From: Polaribacter sp. SA4-10
Lineage (GTDB): Bacteria; Bacteroidota; Bacteroidia; Flavobacteriales; Flavobacteriaceae
DNA: 64,000 nucleotides
NCBI RefSeq assembly: GCF_002163835.1
Contig: NZ_CP019331.1
Span: 1,426,001 to 1,490,000, forward strand
Direction of reading: 5' to 3'
Of this stretch, positions 49,477 through 58,571 are shown piece by piece. How positions within the stretch are numbered: position 1 is the stretch's first letter; every line of letters begins with the position of its first letter. A model generated the notes under the pieces. The model had not been told where the DNA came from and ran no database searches. It worked only from the letters and a program-made list of their open reading frames with translations. The position numbers were made by a program, and so were the translations under genes.

Positions 49477-50638
49477 TTTTTATGATTTTTAAAAAAATGT
49501 TTAATTGTTTATTTATTCCAAAATTTTCTTGTGAATACAAACTTATCGATTCTCTATCTAATAAACCGTTATTATAATCAAAACAACTTTTCTCTATTAA
49601 AGTTTGAAGTTTGCTAAGGTGATTATTATGATTAAACTTGTAAAAATAATCTTTTGAGAAAAACTCATTTTGAGCACCTATATCCGAGACTATTACCCTA
49701 TTGCCACAAGCCATTGCTTCTGGAACAACTCTTCCATATTGTTCCACCCATTTATTAGTAGGTATAGAGGCTAACACCGAAATATCTGTAGCATTCATAT
49801 AATCAGCAATTTCAGTATGATTTGCTTTAAAAAAAATAGTTTTGGTTTTAATTTTGGATTTTAGTATTTTTTCCTCTATCACATTTTGATAATCGTTCTT
49901 ATATCCCGAAAATTCATCTATTAAAAAAACCCAATTATCAACCTTTAAATTATTAAGAGCATCAATTAAAATATGGACTCCCTTCTCAAAAACAAGTCGA
50001 CCAAAATAAGAAATAACAATTGTATCTTTCGAAATATTCAATCTAGACCTTACCCTTTTTCTAGCATCTAAATTAAGTTTAAAAATTGATTCATTGAAAC
50101 CTAAAGGTATTTTAGTCACCTTCTTAAACCCAATCCTTTTAAAACATTTTAAACCATCATTATTAATTACTAATAAATCATCAATTTTAGACCTTGACAA
50201 TCTTATTAACAAATATTTTAGTAAAGAGTTATGAAGTTGACCAATTCCTTCCCTTTTTATTACATCAAATGGTCTTTGCGATAAATTTTCGCATGAAAGA
50301 GCTATAAACTTAGAATGACTTCGTCTAGCCATAAAACCTAAATATACTGACATTATGCTTCCTGGATCCCCTTCATAATAGATTACATCAGGTCGAAATT
50401 CATTTACTACCTTTTTTATTCCCTTTAAATAGTATAATCTTTGATGATAGTTGGATGGTGTTAAGAAAGCAATATCTGGATCTTCATTAGCTATAATATC
50501 AGCAGGTTTAGCTCCTTTTCCAAAATCCCAAGATTCCGGCACAATTAATTTTAAATTAATCCCGTTAAGACTTAACCTTCTGTAAAACTCTCTGTTATTA
50601 GAATTCCAAGAACTTGTAGATATTGCTAAAACTCTCAT
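49466..50638 (-). CDS. Glycosyltransferase family 4
   Basis: A 390-residue GT-B fold enzyme. It starts VLAISTSSWNSNNREFYRRL; the C-terminal domain has SYFGRLVFEKGVHILIDAL and the donor-site EQYGRVVPEAMACGNRV. Sugar specificity is unknown. It sits 5 bp after the SDR gene of the CDP-sugar branch and may transfer that sugar, but this is only positional. Confidence 0.92.
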   Translation of the reverse strand: MRVLAISTSSWNSNNREFYRRLSLNGINLKLIVPESWDFGKGAKPADIIANEDPDIAFLTPSNYHQRLYYLKGIKKVVNEFRPDVIYYEGDPGSIMSVYLGFMARRSHSKFIALSCENLSQRPFDVIKREGIGQLHNSLLKYLLIRLSRSKIDDLLVINNDGLKCFKRIGFKKVTKIPLGFNESIFKLNLDARKRVRSRLNISKDTIVISYFGRLVFEKGVHILIDALNNLKVDNWVFLIDEFSGYKNDYQNVIEEKILKSKIKTKTIFFKANHTEIADYMNATDISVLASIPTNKWVEQYGRVVPEAMACGNRVIVSDIGAQNEFFSKDYFYKFNHNNHLSKLQTLIEKSCFDYNNGLLDRESISLYSQENFGINKQLNIFLKIIKNEK

Positions 50639-50643
50639 TTATT

Positions 50644-51585
50644 TTAATAATTTTTAAAAAAATCTAACGTCTTTTCAATTTCAAGTTTATCGTATTCGGT
50701 ATTTGGACTCCATCCAATATTCTTAAGCTTTTCATTCGAAAGATTTAAAGGTTCTATTTTTTCACTTTTATTAACCTTATATTCAAACTCAATAGTTTCA
50801 TTTAAGTAATCTTCAGCGATACCCTTTACCCAGAGACCAACAGAAAGCAATGTTTTACTTTCAGAGCTACAAACATTAAAAATCCTATTATCTGTTTTAA
50901 CAAAATCATAATCAATTAAAGCGTCTACAGCGGAACAAACATTTTTTAATGAAATAAAGTCACGCTCCTGCAAACTATTAGAATAAATCTGAAATTTTCT
51001 TTTATTTACTATATTTCTACAAATATCATTAATTAACAAAGTCCACCTATTTGCCGTTGAGAATGCCGGGTAGCCAAATGAATTAGAAAGCCGCACCACA
51101 CTTGAATTTAAATTATGTTCATAAAAATAAGAAAGAACATAATCTTCAGCCGCTTTATGTGTTATAGAATATGGATGCACAGGAAAAGCATTAGACTCTT
51201 CATTAAATCTTCCCACTAATGGTTTCGCATAAACATGCGCTGTAGAAAAGTAAATAAATTGCTTTACTTGATTCTTATGCGCCCAAATTAACCATTCTAC
51301 GGTCCCTTTTATATTTACATCTATTGCTTCCTGAGGTAAATTAACACAATCATGCTCATTCATCGCTGCTAAATGGATGATAAGATCTATTTTTACACCA
51401 TCTAGTTTTCCTTCTTTTAACACATCATTATTCGTATAAACAATAATGTTTTCGGTCTTATTTTCTAAGCTTTTATTTCTGCTTAGAGCATAAACTAAAT
51501 ACTCTTTTTTATTCCCAAAATGTGCTGTTAATCTGCCGCCAACATACCCTAATCCACCTGTAATAAGTACTCTTTTCTTTTTCAT
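50644..51585 (-). CDS. SDR-family nucleotide-sugar epimerase/reductase, probable CDP-sugar enzyme
   Basis: A 313-residue extended SDR with VLITGGLGYVGGRL (NAD(P) binding), STAHVYAKP and the catalytic HPYSITHKAAEDY (YxxxK). It is translationally coupled to a RmlC-like cupin gene and follows rfbF-rfbG, so it is likely the final reductase or epimerase of a CDP-6-deoxyhexose. The substrate is inferred from this overlap chain only. Confidence 0.82.
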   Translation of the reverse strand: MKKKRVLITGGLGYVGGRLTAHFGNKKEYLVYALSRNKSLENKTENIIVYTNNDVLKEGKLDGVKIDLIIHLAAMNEHDCVNLPQEAIDVNIKGTVEWLIWAHKNQVKQFIYFSTAHVYAKPLVGRFNEESNAFPVHPYSITHKAAEDYVLSYFYEHNLNSSVVRLSNSFGYPAFSTANRWTLLINDICRNIVNKRKFQIYSNSLQERDFISLKNVCSAVDALIDYDFVKTDNRIFNVCSSESKTLLSVGLWVKGIAEDYLNETIEFEYKVNKSEKIEPLNLSNEKLKNIGWSPNTEYDKLEIEKTLDFFKNY

Positions 51586-52037
51586 TAAAAATTAAATTTT
51601 ATTTTAGAGGTACTCACTGGGTCAACCACACTTTCTAAAGGGTCATGTGGAATGCTTGCTATATTATTTAATAGATTCAAATCTTCAGAAGCCCCTTGAA
51701 AAGCCATCCAAATACCTGGTTGAACTGTTAAGCGTTGATAGTTAGTAACGGAAAGTACAACTTCGCAAAAGGAATCAGAGGTAGCACTACCTTCTCTGTC
51801 ATCGTAAAAAACAAATTTAACAGCACCAACAGGTACTATTAAATTCGACACCATTCTTTTATGTTTCTTCCAACCTTTTACATCATTAAATACTACCGTT
51901 GAAAAATAAGATTCACCAAAAGATTCAAAATTAACATCCGTACATTTAAGCGCATGCATCACATTCCCTTTTTCTCCCTCAATTACCTTTAAAGGAGTAA
52001 GTTCTATGCCATGAAATAAATCAACTATTTTGCCCAT
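51585..52037 (-). CDS. RmlC-like cupin, candidate CDP-4-keto-6-deoxyglucose 3,5-epimerase
   Basis: A 150-residue protein of the dTDP-4-dehydrorhamnose 3,5-epimerase family fold, shorter than RmlC (about 180). The histidine of KGWKKHKRMVSN (His59) aligns with the catalytic histidine of RmlC, and LIVPVGAVKFVFYDDR and VQPGIWMAFQG match its strand pattern. Since it overlaps rfbG by 13 bp and the next SDR by one base, the substrate is probably the CDP-sugar rather than a dTDP-sugar. Confidence 0.8.
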   Translation of the reverse strand: MGKIVDLFHGIELTPLKVIEGEKGNVMHALKCTDVNFESFGESYFSTVVFNDVKGWKKHKRMVSNLIVPVGAVKFVFYDDREGSATSDSFCEVVLSVTNYQRLTVQPGIWMAFQGASEDLNLLNNIASIPHDPLESVVDPVSTSKIKFNF

Positions 52038-53128
52038 TCGTTATTTCTATTTTTTGCATTTGTTACATACTCAATAATTTGTTTGTTTGTAAACGCAAGC
52101 ATTTCTATAGCTGTATTATTATAATAATTATTATACCAGGTAGCGGTAAAAGCTACCGTTTCATCAAAATGAAGGGTGGGTTTCCAATTAAAATGTTGCA
52201 ACGCTCTATCACAATTTAGTTTTAAAAGTCCTGCTTCATGAAAAGAATTATTTTCTTGTAGTTCATACATATCAGCACCCTTTTGAACTTCCCAATATTT
52301 AGCAATTTCTTCTAGCAATTCTAAAACTGTTTTATTCTGATCTGAGTTTGGACCAAAATTATACGCATATCCGTTGTATTTTTTATCTAAATATAGCTCT
52401 TGGCCACATTTAAGATAGCCACTCAATGGTTCTAGCACATGCTGCCAAGGTCTTGTAGAATGGGGGCTTCTTATAGGTACTGTTTCTCCTAATGACCAAG
52501 CTCTAAACATATCTGGCACCAACCTGTTTGCCGCCCAATCTGCGCCACCAATTACATTACCTGCTCTTACAGAAGCTATTTTTATCTGAGAATCTGAATC
52601 TTTAAAAAAAGATTCATAATAACTTTTAATTATGATCTCTGCGGCTCCTTTAGAAGCACTGTAAGGATCTTTTCCTCCTAAATGATCTGTTTCTTTATAT
52701 CCCCATTCCCATTCAACATTTTCATAACATTTATCACTTGTAATCATAATAGCAGTGCACGGAAATTTAGCAACACGTAAAGCCTCTAACACATTCGCTG
52801 TTCCCATAATATTTGAAGACATAGTGTCTATTGGATCATCATAAGAAAGTTTTACAATGGGTTGCGCAGCCAAATGAAACACAAAATCAGGTTCTATTTC
52901 ATGAATCAATTCTTTTATTTTATTCAAATCACGAATATCAGCAAACGTATGCTTTACCAACGATTCCATTTTTGTGATTTCGAATAGTGAAGGACTACTA
53001 GGTATATCTTTAGAGACCCCATACACTTCTGCTCCCAACTGTTTTAACCACAAACTTAACCAAGCGCCTTTAAAACCAGTATTACCTGTAATTAATACTT
53101 TTTTATTATTGTAAACGTTCCCAAACAT
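52025..53128 (-). CDS. rfbG: CDP-glucose 4,6-dehydratase
   Basis: A 367-residue SDR converting CDP-glucose to CDP-4-keto-6-deoxyglucose. Characteristic words are KVLITGNTGFKGAWLSLWL, FHLAAQPIVKLSYDDP, ITSDKCYEN, DPYSASKGAAE (YxxxK) and RSPHSTRPWQHVLEPLSGY. It follows rfbF by 8 bp and overlaps the cupin gene, forming a tight four-gene CDP-sugar block. Confidence 0.96.
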   Translation of the reverse strand: MFGNVYNNKKVLITGNTGFKGAWLSLWLKQLGAEVYGVSKDIPSSPSLFEITKMESLVKHTFADIRDLNKIKELIHEIEPDFVFHLAAQPIVKLSYDDPIDTMSSNIMGTANVLEALRVAKFPCTAIMITSDKCYENVEWEWGYKETDHLGGKDPYSASKGAAEIIIKSYYESFFKDSDSQIKIASVRAGNVIGGADWAANRLVPDMFRAWSLGETVPIRSPHSTRPWQHVLEPLSGYLKCGQELYLDKKYNGYAYNFGPNSDQNKTVLELLEEIAKYWEVQKGADMYELQENNSFHEAGLLKLNCDRALQHFNWKPTLHFDETVAFTATWYNNYYNNTAIEMLAFTNKQIIEYVTNAKNRNNEWAK

Positions 53129-53136
53129 AATTTTAT

Positions 53137-53910
53137 TTATTTTAAGTTAATCCAAGGAGCTTTATCAGTATCCCAAAGTTCATTCAAATAATTTTTATCG
53201 CGCAAGGTATCCATACATTGCCAAAAACCATAATGCTTATATGTATATAATTCTCCTTTTTTTGCTAATTTTTCAAGTGGTTCTTTTTCAAAGACAGTTG
53301 AATCACCATCAATATAATCCATAACCTCTGGTTGGCAAATAAAAAAGCCGCCATTAATCCAGTTCCCATCTCCATTTGGCTTTTCTATAAAAGAGGTAAC
53401 ACTATTGTCATCTTTAATATCTAATGCTCCAAACCTACCTGCTGGTTGCACAGAAGTCATTGTTATTAACTTTGAGTGCTTTTTATGAAACTTAATAGAT
53501 TCTGAGATATTAACATCAGAAACTCCATCTCCATATGTTAACAAAAATGGTTCATTTCCAACATATTTAGCAGCTCTTTTAATTCTTCCTCCGGTCATTG
53601 TATTTGCTCCAGTATCTATTAGCGTAACTTTCCATGGCTCAGAAGAATTATTATGCACTTCCATACTATTTGAAGTCATATCTATTGTAACATCACTTTG
53701 GTGTAAAAAATAATTGGAAAAATATTCTTTAATTACATATCCTTTATACCCTAAAAGTATTACAAAATCATTTAGTCCATGTTCAGAGTACATTTTCATA
53801 ATGTGCCAAAGTATTGGTTTTCCGCCAATTTCTATCATTGGCTTTGGTTTTAAATCGGTTTCTTCACTTATTCTAGATCCAAATCCTCCTGCTAATATTA
53901 GTGTTTTCAT
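53137..53910 (-). CDS. rfbF: Glucose-1-phosphate cytidylyltransferase
   Basis: A 257-residue nucleotidyltransferase making CDP-glucose from CTP and glucose-1-phosphate. The N-terminal signature is ILAGGFGSRISEETDLKPKP, followed by MIEIGGKPILWHIMK. Also present are LTYGDGVSDVNI and the C-terminal YKHYGFWQCMDTLRDK, both typical of RfbF. It starts the CDP-sugar block; directly upstream lies a decayed gene remnant. Confidence 0.96.
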   Translation of the reverse strand: MKTLILAGGFGSRISEETDLKPKPMIEIGGKPILWHIMKMYSEHGLNDFVILLGYKGYVIKEYFSNYFLHQSDVTIDMTSNSMEVHNNSSEPWKVTLIDTGANTMTGGRIKRAAKYVGNEPFLLTYGDGVSDVNISESIKFHKKHSKLITMTSVQPAGRFGALDIKDDNSVTSFIEKPNGDGNWINGGFFICQPEVMDYIDGDSTVFEKEPLEKLAKKGELYTYKHYGFWQCMDTLRDKNYLNELWDTDKAPWINLK

Positions 53911-53921
53911 ATTTTAATTTT

Positions 53922-54200
53922 TTATACTATTTCCATTTTTTTTGCTATCTGTTCTGCACCAAAACTATTTAAATTCCCGTTATTATAAAAGTCTTCTTTA
54001 TAATAAATCATTTCATTCTTAATATAATCTAGAACTTTCATATTTAACTTTACTCCTAATTCGTTAATAGCATCTATTAATCAATCATAATTTAAAAAGA
54101 AGCTACTTCCATTTATATGCATTGGCATAATTACTGAAATAGGTTCAACACCTTTTTTATTCCATTTAAACCTTTAAAGTAAATGTTTTGTACCATTTTT
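53922..54200 (-). pseudogene. Remnant of an SGNH-like protein gene (C-terminal part, with in-frame stop)
   Basis: In the 292-bp gap between wecB and rfbF one minus-strand frame reads as protein from about 54173 to 53922, broken only by TGA at 54083-54081. After the stop it reads LIDAINELGV, DYIKNEMIYYKEDFY and NNGNLNSFGAEQIAKKM, ending in TAA. The last word resembles the C-terminal block of SGNH/DltD-like proteins, where a histidine near 'HLNSKGA' is catalytic; here that position is asparagine. Before the stop it reads EPISVIMPMHINGSSFF. Further upstream the sense continues in another frame (MVQNIYFKGLNG from 54200). At least one stop and probably one frameshift mark it as decayed. Confidence 0.6.
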
Positions 54201-54202
54201 AT

Positions 54203-55306
54203 TTATTTACTAATGAGATGCCTAATTATTTTAGAACTACTAAATCCGTCACCATAAGGATTTTTTGTAAAAACAGGAGGATTCATTTTTAAATCATTAT
54301 ATTTTTTTACTATTTTTTCACAATCTGAGCCTACTAAAAACGCAACTCCCTCGGTAACTCCTTCTGGTCGTTCTGTAGTCTCTCTTAATACTAAAACAGG
54401 TGTATTGAAAGAAGGAGCCTCTTCTTGTATACCCCCCGAATCTGAAATTGCGCAAAATGAAATATTTAACATTTTCAGCAAGTCTAAATACTCTAGCGGT
54501 TTTACCAAAATTACATTATCTAGCTTACTTAATTTAGAGTCTAGTACTTTACCTCTTACATTTGGGTTTGGGTGCAATGTCCAAACATATACTGTGTCTT
54601 TATTTGACATTGCTAATTCATGTACAGCCTCAATTATATTTGATAAATTATCTCCATGATTCTCTCGCCTATGACAGGTAATTAATACTTTTTTAGCGTA
54701 ATTTTCTGTTTTATCTAAATCTAAATTCAACCATTTTAAATTCTTAAAATTATCATTGTTAACAACTAAATTCAAAGAATCTACAACGGTATTTCCTATT
54801 ACGAATATTTTATTTGCATCAATTCCTTCATTTAAAAGATTTGTTTTTGAAACTTCCGTAGGGCAAAAATGCATTTCCGCCGCAATTGAAGCTATTCTTC
54901 TATTCATTTCCTCAGGGAAAGGATTGTCAAAATCAAAGCTTCTAAGTCCTGCTTCTAAATGAGCAAACTTAATTTTATTATAAAAACTAACCAATGAAGC
55001 AGCCATAACTGTAGTAGTGTCACCTTGTGCTAAAATAATAGTTGGTTTAACCGCTACAGTATCAATATAAGATTGAATTGCATTAATTGCTCTTTCTGTA
55101 AGGGAAGATAAACTTTGGCCTGCAACCATTACATCTAAAACGATGGTTGGTTCAATACCAAATGTATCCCAATATGGATCTAATAAATCTTTATGTTGTG
55201 CAGTATTCACAATATCAAAATCAACCTTATGTTTTTTTAATTCTAATATTACAGGAGCTACTTTAATTAGCTCTGGCCTTGTACCAATTATAAAGGTTAT
55301 TTTCAT
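54203..55306 (-). CDS. wecB: UDP-N-acetylglucosamine 2-epimerase (non-hydrolysing)
   Basis: A 367-residue GT-B-like epimerase interconverting UDP-GlcNAc and UDP-ManNAc. Family words are IIGTRPELIKVAPVI, QGDTTTVMAASLV, HLEAGLRSFD, TCHRREN and ISDSGGIQEEAPSF. No obvious UDP-ManNAc dehydrogenase is present in the window, so ManNAc itself, or a product made with genes outside the window, may enter the polysaccharide. It is 4 bp after a glycosyltransferase gene. Confidence 0.96.
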   Translation of the reverse strand: MKITFIIGTRPELIKVAPVILELKKHKVDFDIVNTAQHKDLLDPYWDTFGIEPTIVLDVMVAGQSLSSLTERAINAIQSYIDTVAVKPTIILAQGDTTTVMAASLVSFYNKIKFAHLEAGLRSFDFDNPFPEEMNRRIASIAAEMHFCPTEVSKTNLLNEGIDANKIFVIGNTVVDSLNLVVNNDNFKNLKWLNLDLDKTENYAKKVLITCHRRENHGDNLSNIIEAVHELAMSNKDTVYVWTLHPNPNVRGKVLDSKLSKLDNVILVKPLEYLDLLKMLNISFCAISDSGGIQEEAPSFNTPVLVLRETTERPEGVTEGVAFLVGSDCEKIVKKYNDLKMNPPVFTKNPYGDGFSSSKIIRHLISK

Positions 55307-55310
55307 ATTA

Positions 55311-56435
55311 CTATATTTTTAAATTTTCTTTTAATTCATTTGTAAAAACATCTAAATGATAGGTTGAATCAAAAAGTGTTTTTATTTGTTGAGACTTTTC
55401 TTTACTACGCAGTCCTAATTGTTCAAATGCCAAACATATTTGATCTGAGGCATTCATATCAACTAACATACCTAAGTCTTTACTAATAAAAACGGATTCC
55501 AAACCTGGTAATTTATCACCTAAAACGGGAATACCATATGACCAATATTCATAAAGTTTATTGGGAGCACAAAATCTATGATTTAAAGAGATGTCTTTAT
55601 ATAAAATTACTCCAATATCTGTACTTAAATAAATAGCTGCTAATTTCTCATGAGCTATTTGTCCTGTAAGTACAATATTTTGTAAGTGAGCATTTTCTAT
55701 TAATTTAAAAACTTCAGAATCTAACAATCCAACAAACCAAAATTCATAATCTTCTATAGGCAATTGTTTAATCGCTTTTAAATAATTTGATATGTGATGA
55801 TTAGTCCCTACTGCACCAATATGAGTAACCCTTATTTTTTTACTTTCTTTATGTATATTGATATTACCTGAATTATTATTTGTGTTTGGTAAGATCATAA
55901 ATTGACCATCTTCATAGGCTTTTAAAAGACTTTTAAAATATTCCATTCTATTATATTCTGGAAAAATAGCAATATCAATTTTATGAAAATTGTGGCTTAT
56001 TCTTGATAATAAGAAAGCATCAAATTTACTTTGCTTTCCCTCTTCTATCATTTCAAATTGATGATAAATTATTTTGATATTATTCAACTTAAGAAGCATA
56101 CTTAAGTAAATAGTATAAATATCAAAACTATAAACTATGATTTCCTTTTTTTTTATATAATTTTTAACAATCGTCAAAAATAAAAAAAATGTAAGTTTTA
56201 AATATTTAAAAATCTTTTGTAGTACTGACTGATTGTTAAAATCTTTACTAGAATTATAATGATGAATTATATATCTATTATTTGCTGTTTTTAAAAAATC
56301 AGTAAAACCATTAAATGTATTTTGTATTGTAGTTATTTCCCCATACTCCTTTAAAAAGTTATGCAACTGCTTTACTGGAGGAAGCCCAGTGAAAGACCCT
56401 ATTGTAGCTAAAATAAAGACACTTTTAGTTTTCAT
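55311..56435 (-). CDS. Glycosyltransferase, GT4-like
   Basis: A 374-residue protein of GT-B type. The N-terminal half is poorly conserved but has a short amphipathic, basic segment near residue 85. The C-terminal half has HIGAVGTNHHISNYLKAI, TDIGVILYKDISLNHR and PNKLYEYWSYGIPVLG, the donor-site region of GT4-like enzymes. Specificity is unknown. It overlaps the upstream GT4 gene by 11 bp. Confidence 0.85.
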   Translation of the reverse strand: MKTKSVFILATIGSFTGLPPVKQLHNFLKEYGEITTIQNTFNGFTDFLKTANNRYIIHHYNSSKDFNNQSVLQKIFKYLKLTFFLFLTIVKNYIKKKEIIVYSFDIYTIYLSMLLKLNNIKIIYHQFEMIEEGKQSKFDAFLLSRISHNFHKIDIAIFPEYNRMEYFKSLLKAYEDGQFMILPNTNNNSGNINIHKESKKIRVTHIGAVGTNHHISNYLKAIKQLPIEDYEFWFVGLLDSEVFKLIENAHLQNIVLTGQIAHEKLAAIYLSTDIGVILYKDISLNHRFCAPNKLYEYWSYGIPVLGDKLPGLESVFISKDLGMLVDMNASDQICLAFEQLGLRSKEKSQQIKTLFDSTYHLDVFTNELKENLKI

Positions 56436-57582
56436 CTATATGCTGAATTTTATTTAAATTATTTACATACCTATCTCCATAATCATCCCAAGAAAAACCC
56501 TTAGCAACTCTGTTTTTAGCAGCCTCACCCATTTTTTTTGTTTTTTCTGGGTTCTCATAAAGAAATAACAACTTTTCTTTTAATGCTTCAACACCCCTAA
56601 TTGGAATAACATAACCTTCTTTGCCATTTTCTGTAATGAGATCTTCTCCTCCAGTATTATCACTACAAATCAAAGGCAACCCACAGGCCATTGCCTGTAA
56701 TTGCACCATTGCCATGCCTTCCTGAATAGACATCATTACAAATACACTACCTTGAGAATAAAATTTGTATAAGCTAGATTGTTCTTGATGTCCCATAAAT
56801 TTTATCTTGTCACAACTATATTTATCAATTAATTCATTCGTTTCATCATTAATTTTTCCTAGATGAATTAATTCACTATTTGGTAAATTTAATTCATAAA
56901 AAGCTTTTAATAAGTACTGAACTCCTTTCTGAAGAGTAAAACCACCCGCATAAACTACTCTAAAAACATTATCTTCTTTAGGAATTTGTTTAAAAGAAGT
57001 TAAATCAACTCCGTAAGGATTCAATAATAGTTTTGATTTAGGAAATCCGTATTCTAAAAAGGTTCTTTCTACAAAACTGGAAGGTATTGAGATATAATCA
57101 GCCAATTCATACTCTAATAATTCGCGTTGCCAAGTTTTATAATCAGGCTTAAAAGGTTTTCCAAACAGAGTAAATTCTTCATCTAGAATTTTCATTTGAT
57201 ATGAAAAATGGCTACTTCCTCTTTCTAGAATTGTAATTATGTTTTTATTTTTCTTAGCTTCTACAAAAGCCTCCAAACTTGTACCACTCCATCCTATAAG
57301 GATATCCGTTGTCTTTAAATCTTTAATATTGCTCTTAGCCTGTTTAACCTTTACGTATATATTTATTTTTGATTTAAAACTAAATGGAACATGTTTTTGA
57401 ACAAATCGATTTAAGAATTCTAAAAAATAATTACTTCGAATCTTTGCTTTATCAATTCCCCAGCGTTTCACTATAAATTTCGGATAGGTGGTATTTAATA
57501 AATTTAAAACATTGTTCCTTTGCAATTGTTTTGCCAAATCAAAAGCGTGGAAACGTCCAACAACTGATATATTAACTTTCAT
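56425..57582 (-). CDS. Glycosyltransferase family 4
   Basis: A 385-residue GT-B fold enzyme. The C-terminal domain has VVYAGGFTLQKGVQYLLKAF, then SIQEGMAMVQLQAMACGLP. In the usual E-x7-E donor motif the second glutamate position reads Q, a variant seen in some GT4 subgroups. A flexible N-terminal half starts VNISVVGRFHAFDLAKQL. It adds one sugar to the repeat unit; identity unknown. Confidence 0.9.
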   Translation of the reverse strand: MKVNISVVGRFHAFDLAKQLQRNNVLNLLNTTYPKFIVKRWGIDKAKIRSNYFLEFLNRFVQKHVPFSFKSKINIYVKVKQAKSNIKDLKTTDILIGWSGTSLEAFVEAKKNKNIITILERGSSHFSYQMKILDEEFTLFGKPFKPDYKTWQRELLEYELADYISIPSSFVERTFLEYGFPKSKLLLNPYGVDLTSFKQIPKEDNVFRVVYAGGFTLQKGVQYLLKAFYELNLPNSELIHLGKINDETNELIDKYSCDKIKFMGHQEQSSLYKFYSQGSVFVMMSIQEGMAMVQLQAMACGLPLICSDNTGGEDLITENGKEGYVIPIRGVEALKEKLLFLYENPEKTKKMGEAAKNRVAKGFSWDDYGDRYVNNLNKIQHIDEN

Positions 57583-57587
57583 AGAAA

Positions 57588-58562
57588 TTATATTTTTAAA
57601 TTAATTTTATTAATACCATTTCTAATAACCAACGCATTTTTAAAGCCTATCATATTAGCAAGTTTCTTAAATCTATATCCCCCAACTGGCCACATTTTTT
57701 TAAAGCCCAAACTGTAAAAATTATCTTCTGAACTCTTTAATAACTTAGGAAACAGTGGATAAAATTCATATATAAAATTCATATAATTATTTGCTAAACC
57801 TTTTTTCAATCTATTACTATCTATATAATCCTTACAATTTGATTCGTATAAATTATAAGAATGCAATAACGAAATTGCCTTAAACTCACCAAAATTATTT
57901 TTACGGGTTATACTATTTAAATTACCAGACCTATAATATACTTTTGCTCCTTCACAAAATTTAATAGCTTTTGCATTTAATAACACTCTAGAAAAAAATT
58001 CTCCGTCTTGATTAATTAATAATTTCTCATTCCAAGGTCCAGAACTCTCTATTAAGCGACTAGTTGTTAACCAAATAGAGGTTTGCCCCATTCCATTTCC
58101 ATTCCAACTATCAATTAACCAATTTACAGGGGCGTCATAATTCTTATTTATTACTTGATTTCCCCACTTTACAGTATCAATAGTATTATAAAAACGCCCC
58201 CAATAACCACTTACTATAATCTCATCTCCAAATTGTTCAAATAATTGAAGTTGATTTTCAATTTTTGAAGGATGCAATATATCATCTGCATCTAAATATT
58301 GAATATAATCTCCTGTACTCAGTTCAAAACCATAATTTCTTGCCGCACAAGCACCTTTTCTCTTGTTTTTAAATATTCTAATCAAATCTGGATGCTTATC
58401 CTTACAACTTTTAATTATATCCCAAGTATTGTCTTTAGAATCGTCATCAATAATAATAATTTCTATATTTTTATGTAGCTGCTGCATCGCTGAATCTATA
58501 GTTTCAACTATAAATTTTGAAGCATCAAACGCAGGTATTATTATGGACACTTTATCTTTCAT
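57588..58562 (-). CDS. Glycosyltransferase family 2
   Basis: A 324-residue GT-A enzyme from the ATG at 58562 (MKDKVSIIIPAFD). Motifs are IIIPAFDASKFI, IIDDDSKDNTWDII, GACAARNYGFELS and the metal-binding YLDADDIL. An alternative ATG two codons upstream (58568) is possible. It lies between the flippase and a GT4 gene and is probably one of the first transferases after the initiating enzyme. Confidence 0.92.
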   Translation of the reverse strand: MKDKVSIIIPAFDASKFIVETIDSAMQQLHKNIEIIIIDDDSKDNTWDIIKSCKDKHPDLIRIFKNKRKGACAARNYGFELSTGDYIQYLDADDILHPSKIENQLQLFEQFGDEIIVSGYWGRFYNTIDTVKWGNQVINKNYDAPVNWLIDSWNGNGMGQTSIWLTTSRLIESSGPWNEKLLINQDGEFFSRVLLNAKAIKFCEGAKVYYRSGNLNSITRKNNFGEFKAISLLHSYNLYESNCKDYIDSNRLKKGLANNYMNFIYEFYPLFPKLLKSSEDNFYSLGFKKMWPVGGYRFKKLANMIGFKNALVIRNGINKINLKI

Positions 58563-58571
58563 AATCATTAT

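Noticed and set aside
53960..53967. TAGTTTTG on the minus strand as an rfbF promoter box
   Set aside because: No TTG at the right distance, and it lies within the protein-like remnant, so a chance match is likely.
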